Shown: in pieces, positions 12,346 to 14,943 of the stretch | How positions within the stretch are numbered: the first letter of the stretch is position 1 | How the letters are laid out: each line of letters begins with the position of its first letter | NCBI GenBank assembly: GCA_965212205.1 | Contig: CBDBUX010000007.1 | Location: 1-14,943, forward strand | From: JAHEJJ01 sp965212205 | GTDB lineage: Bacteria; Bacteroidota; Bacteroidia; Flavobacteriales; Flavobacteriaceae | Direction of reading: 5' to 3' | DNA: 14,943 bases | Translations under genes and position numbers: made by a program | Notes under the pieces: model-generated | Seen by the model: only the letters and a program-made list of their open reading frames with translations | What the model was told of the DNA's origin: nothing | Database searches by the model: none

Positions 12346-13707
12346 ATGGAGGCATTTAACAACGTCCTTTCTTCGCTGATCCCCTATGCCGAATGGGCAA
12401 TGCTGTTCTTTGTAATCTGCGGAGGATTATACCTTGTTTTCTCTTCCCGCTTCTTACCCTACAGGTACTTTCGTCATGCGATCGGGATCACTGCAGGTAA
12501 ATACGACGACCCGAACGACCCTGGAGAAGTAAGTCATTTACAAGCCCTTTCTTCTGCGGTTGCCGCTACGGTAGGTCTTGGTAATATCTCAGGGGTTGCC
12601 ATAGCGATCTATATGGGCGGACCCGGGGTGATCTTTTGGATCTGGGTTACCGCGATCGTGGGCATGTGCATCAAATTCTATTCCTGTAGCCTGGCCATTA
12701 TGTACAGACAAACCGATGCCGAGGGCACTCCACAGGGTGGTCCTATGTATTATATTACACAAGGCATGGGACAAGGAGCAAAGCCTCTGGCGGTGTTCTT
12801 TTGCCTGGCCGGCCTGGTAGGTTTTCTTGGCGTATTTACCGCCAATCAGTTTACGCAGACTTTTATGAACGTGGTCGACCCCGACCAGTCTATTGCCCTC
12901 CTTGGAGAAACCAATTGGAAATGGATCATCGGGATCTGTCTCGCCATCATTACTTCTTTGGTCATTTTCGGCGGACTAAAAAAGATCGCCAGAGTAGCGA
13001 CAGCAATCGTACCCTTTATGGTGCTTTTGTATTTTCTTGCCGTTGCGGTGGTGATGGTTACTAATGCCGGGCAGATCTTACCTTCTCTGCAGCTGATCGT
13101 AACCGAGGCATTCGATTTTGACACCATGGTTAAAGGAGGCTTTTGGGGCTTGGTAATACTGGGGGTACGTCGTGCAGTATTTTCCAACGAAGCAGGTTTG
13201 GGTAGTGCTCCAATGTACCATGGTCAGTCTAAAACAAAGGAGCCCATTCAGGAAGGTCTTGTGTCTATGTTGGGGCCATTCCTTGATACAATAGTGGTGT
13301 GCACGTTAACGGCCGTAGTGATCATATTGAGCGGTGCCTATCTCGAGGCCGAGAGCAATGGGATCTTAATGACACTGATCGCTTTTGAGAAATCCCTTTT
13401 TGGAGTAGGAGATGTATTGCTGATGCTTATCGTTGCAGCTTTTGCGCTATCAACCCTGTTTACCTATTCTTACTACGGAGTAAAGTGCCTTAGCTATCTA
13501 ACCAATCCAAAGATTGGCAAATGGTTCAATGTCTATTTTGTGGCAACAATCATCTTCGCTGCCGTTGCAACGGTAGATCTGGTGATCAATCTTATCGACC
13601 TGGCCTACGCACTGATGTGTATCCCGAATATGATTGCCGTACTCTACCTCTCACCCAGGGTAAATATTGCGATGAAAACTTATTTTGAATCGAGGAAAAA
13701 TGGGTAA
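12346..13707 (+). CDS. AGCS-family sodium:alanine/glycine symporter
   Basis: A 453-residue integral membrane protein with about ten or eleven hydrophobic spans, which imports alanine or glycine with Na+ (alanine/glycine:cation symporter family). Characteristic segments are SSAVAATVGLGNISGVA (about 69-85), TPQGGPMYYI (128-137) and the family signature GVRRAVFSNEAGLGSAP at 273-289. The length is usual. The ATG at 12346 is the first in the frame after the tRNA promoter region, and no Shine-Dalgarno site is obvious. Its last eight bases overlap the start of era, so the two are probably cotranscribed. Whether alanine, glycine or another small amino acid is preferred cannot be told from the sequence. 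Confidence 0.95.
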   Translation: MEAFNNVLSSLIPYAEWAMLFFVICGGLYLVFSSRFLPYRYFRHAIGITAGKYDDPNDPGEVSHLQALSSAVAATVGLGNISGVAIAIYMGGPGVIFWIWVTAIVGMCIKFYSCSLAIMYRQTDAEGTPQGGPMYYITQGMGQGAKPLAVFFCLAGLVGFLGVFTANQFTQTFMNVVDPDQSIALLGETNWKWIIGICLAIITSLVIFGGLKKIARVATAIVPFMVLLYFLAVAVVMVTNAGQILPSLQLIVTEAFDFDTMVKGGFWGLVILGVRRAVFSNEAGLGSAPMYHGQSKTKEPIQEGLVSMLGPFLDTIVVCTLTAVVIILSGAYLEAESNGILMTLIAFEKSLFGVGDVLLMLIVAAFALSTLFTYSYYGVKCLSYLTNPKIGKWFNVYFVATIIFAAVATVDLVINLIDLAYALMCIPNMIAVLYLSPRVNIAMKTYFESRKNG

Positions 13708-14584
13708 ACATAAGGCAGGTTTCGTGAATATCATCGGAAATCCCAACGTGGGGAAATCGACCCTTATGAATGCTTTTGTAGGAGAGAAGCTCTCTATAAT
13801 AACCTCCAAGGCACAAACCACCCGGCACCGTATCCTGGGGATTGTAAACGGCGAGGATTTTCAGATGATACTATCGGATACCCCTGGTGTAATTAAACCG
13901 GCCTATGGATTACAAGAATCCATGATGGACTTTGTAAAATCTGCTTTTGAAGATGCCGATGTTCTCCTTTATATGGTGGAGATTGGCGAGAAGGCCCTTA
14001 AAGACCAGAAATTCTATGAAAGATTAAAGAGTAGCAAGGTTCCGGTTTTGCTGTTATTGAACAAGATAGACCAGGCCGATCAACAATTATTGGAAGATCA
14101 GGTACAGTACTGGCAGACCGAATTCCCTGAGGCCGAATTATATCCTATTTCTGCACTTTCTAATTTCAATGTCAGAGAAGTGTTTAATCGGATCATCGAG
14201 TTACTCCCCGAATCCCCGCCTTATTACCCCAAAGATCAGCTAACCGACAAGCCGGAACGCTTTTTTGTGAACGAGACGATCCGCGAAAAGATCCTTAAGT
14301 ATTATAAAAAGGAAATCCCCTATTCTGTAGAAATTGAGACCGAAGAGTTTTTTGAGGATGAAAAGATAATCCGTATCCGTTCTGTTATTCTTGTTGAACG
14401 CGATTCACAAAAAGGAATCCTAATAGGCCATAAGGGAAAAGCCTTAAAAAAAGTTGGTGTTCAGGCGCGGAAAGAACTCGAGTCATTTTTTGATAAACAG
14501 GTGCATCTCGAACTGGTGGTAAAAGTGGCCAAAAATTGGAGAAGCGATCCCAACCAACTGCGAAGATTTGGATATCAGTCCTGA
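13700..14584 (+). CDS. era: GTPase Era
   Basis: A 294-residue Era GTPase, which binds the 3' end of 16S rRNA and assists 30S subunit maturation. The G-motifs are all visible: P-loop GNPNVGKS (13-20), the switch I region with TTRHR (40-44), DTPG (60-63), NKID (121-124) and SAL (151-153). The C-terminal KH domain follows, with GILIGHKGKALKK (239-251) as the RNA-binding GxxG loop. I choose the ATG at 13700 over the TTG at 13685, since GAGG lies five bases before it and the protein then begins just ahead of the G domain as usual. The gene overlaps the symporter stop by eight bases and converges with the next gene, with a single base between the two stop codons. Confidence 0.98.
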   Translation: MGKHKAGFVNIIGNPNVGKSTLMNAFVGEKLSIITSKAQTTRHRILGIVNGEDFQMILSDTPGVIKPAYGLQESMMDFVKSAFEDADVLLYMVEIGEKALKDQKFYERLKSSKVPVLLLLNKIDQADQQLLEDQVQYWQTEFPEAELYPISALSNFNVREVFNRIIELLPESPPYYPKDQLTDKPERFFVNETIREKILKYYKKEIPYSVEIETEEFFEDEKIIRIRSVILVERDSQKGILIGHKGKALKKVGVQARKELESFFDKQVHLELVVKVAKNWRSDPNQLRRFGYQS

Positions 14585-14585
14585 T

Positions 14586-14943
14586 CTATATTTGCAGATC
14601 AAGGGTAGTGCTCATAAAGCTATATAACTGATTCATCTGTGGCTTACCTTTGCGCCTGCCTGCCCTTCCAAAACCATAGAGTACAAACCAGAGTATAACC
14701 ATAAATACCATAGCCCCTACCTGGAATCCGTAGGGCTCATCCAGAGCAGCATAGGAATAAGCCCATATCCCGAATATTATAAAAAATGTGGCCACGCCGA
14801 AATGGATGAACATAAAGAATGTCCATAGCGTAGGATTAGGGCCAAACAATCCATATAAACGCGAATGCTCTTCATCTACCTCATTGATTTCCAGATGAAG
14901 TTGAGGCGACCAGAAGTGGATATACTTTTTGCTGAACTTAATA
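14586..14943 (-). CDS. Membrane protein of unknown function, C-terminal part (gene runs off the right edge)
   Basis: The frame is open to the window edge with no ATG inside the window, so the start lies outside. The visible 118 or so residues begin IKFSKKYIHFWSPQLHLEIN, then EEHSRLYGLFGPNPTLWTFF, followed by two membrane spans (about WTFFMFIHFGVATFFIIFGIW, read in two parts, and VGAMVFMVILWFVLYGFG) and a basic tail, GRAGRRKGKPQMNQLYSFM. The WSPQLHLEI...RLYGLFGPNPTLWT pattern recalls a group of flavobacterial proteins with a soluble N-terminal domain and two C-terminal spans; I cannot assign a function. It converges on era with one base between the two stop codons, and I see no terminator in between. 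Confidence 0.7.
   Translation of the reverse strand, partial: IKFSKKYIHFWSPQLHLEINEVDEEHSRLYGLFGPNPTLWTFFMFIHFGVATFFIIFGIWAYSYAALDEPYGFQVGAMVFMVILWFVLYGFGRAGRRKGKPQMNQLYSFMSTTLDLQI

Overview
The window looks like a core-genome stretch of a bacterium of the family Flavobacteriaceae (Bacteroidota); I cannot name the genus. Several things point there: perfect TAnnTTTG -7 promoter boxes upstream of alaS, an M23 peptidase gene and tRNA-fMet; A-rich leaders with few Shine-Dalgarno sites; lineage-typical families (GSCFA, DUF6090-like, DUF5522-like, a long aromatic amino acid hydroxylase); and alaS divergent from an M23-MerR-LemA-TPM-TPM cluster. Family assignments come from reading the sequence and recognising motifs, not from any search.

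Layout. (1) Positions 1-1494, minus strand: a tight cluster of a small membrane protein with HExxH and FEREAY motifs, an ACC deaminase / D-cysteine desulfhydrase-type PLP enzyme whose frame is broken by one base, and a glucosaminidase-like lipoprotein that runs off the left edge. (2) 1666-4305, plus strand: a 50-residue cysteine-cluster protein, a DUF4136-like lipoprotein with a G-quadruplex-type (GW)n repeat, a strong terminator, and an iron-dependent aromatic amino acid hydroxylase with a long C-terminal extension. (3) 4316-8559, minus strand: alaS, a DUF6090-like membrane protein and a GSCFA-domain protein, read as one unit. (4) 8664-11811, plus strand: M23 peptidase, MerR-type regulator, LemA, a cytosolic TPM protein and an exported TPM protein with a glycine-rich tail; genes overlap or nearly touch, so they probably form one operon for envelope maintenance. 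(5) 11812-12345: no intact protein gene. It holds a decayed GIY-YIG nuclease gene, the initiator tRNA-fMet with its promoter and terminator, and a second copy of the tRNA T-arm sequence beyond the nuclease remnant. (6) 12346-14584, plus strand: an AGCS sodium:alanine/glycine symporter overlapping era. (7) 14586 to the right edge, minus strand: the C-terminal part of a membrane protein.

Most of the window is ordinary housekeeping DNA. The most unusual part is region 5, where a small nuclease pseudogene sits between the T-arm of tRNA-fMet and a near-perfect direct repeat of that T-arm, as if a very small element had inserted at the tRNA 3' side and then decayed. The frameshifted PLP enzyme, the interlocked alaS/M23 promoters and the GGGGAT repeat are secondary points of interest. 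I see no CRISPR array, insertion sequence or multi-gene defence system.
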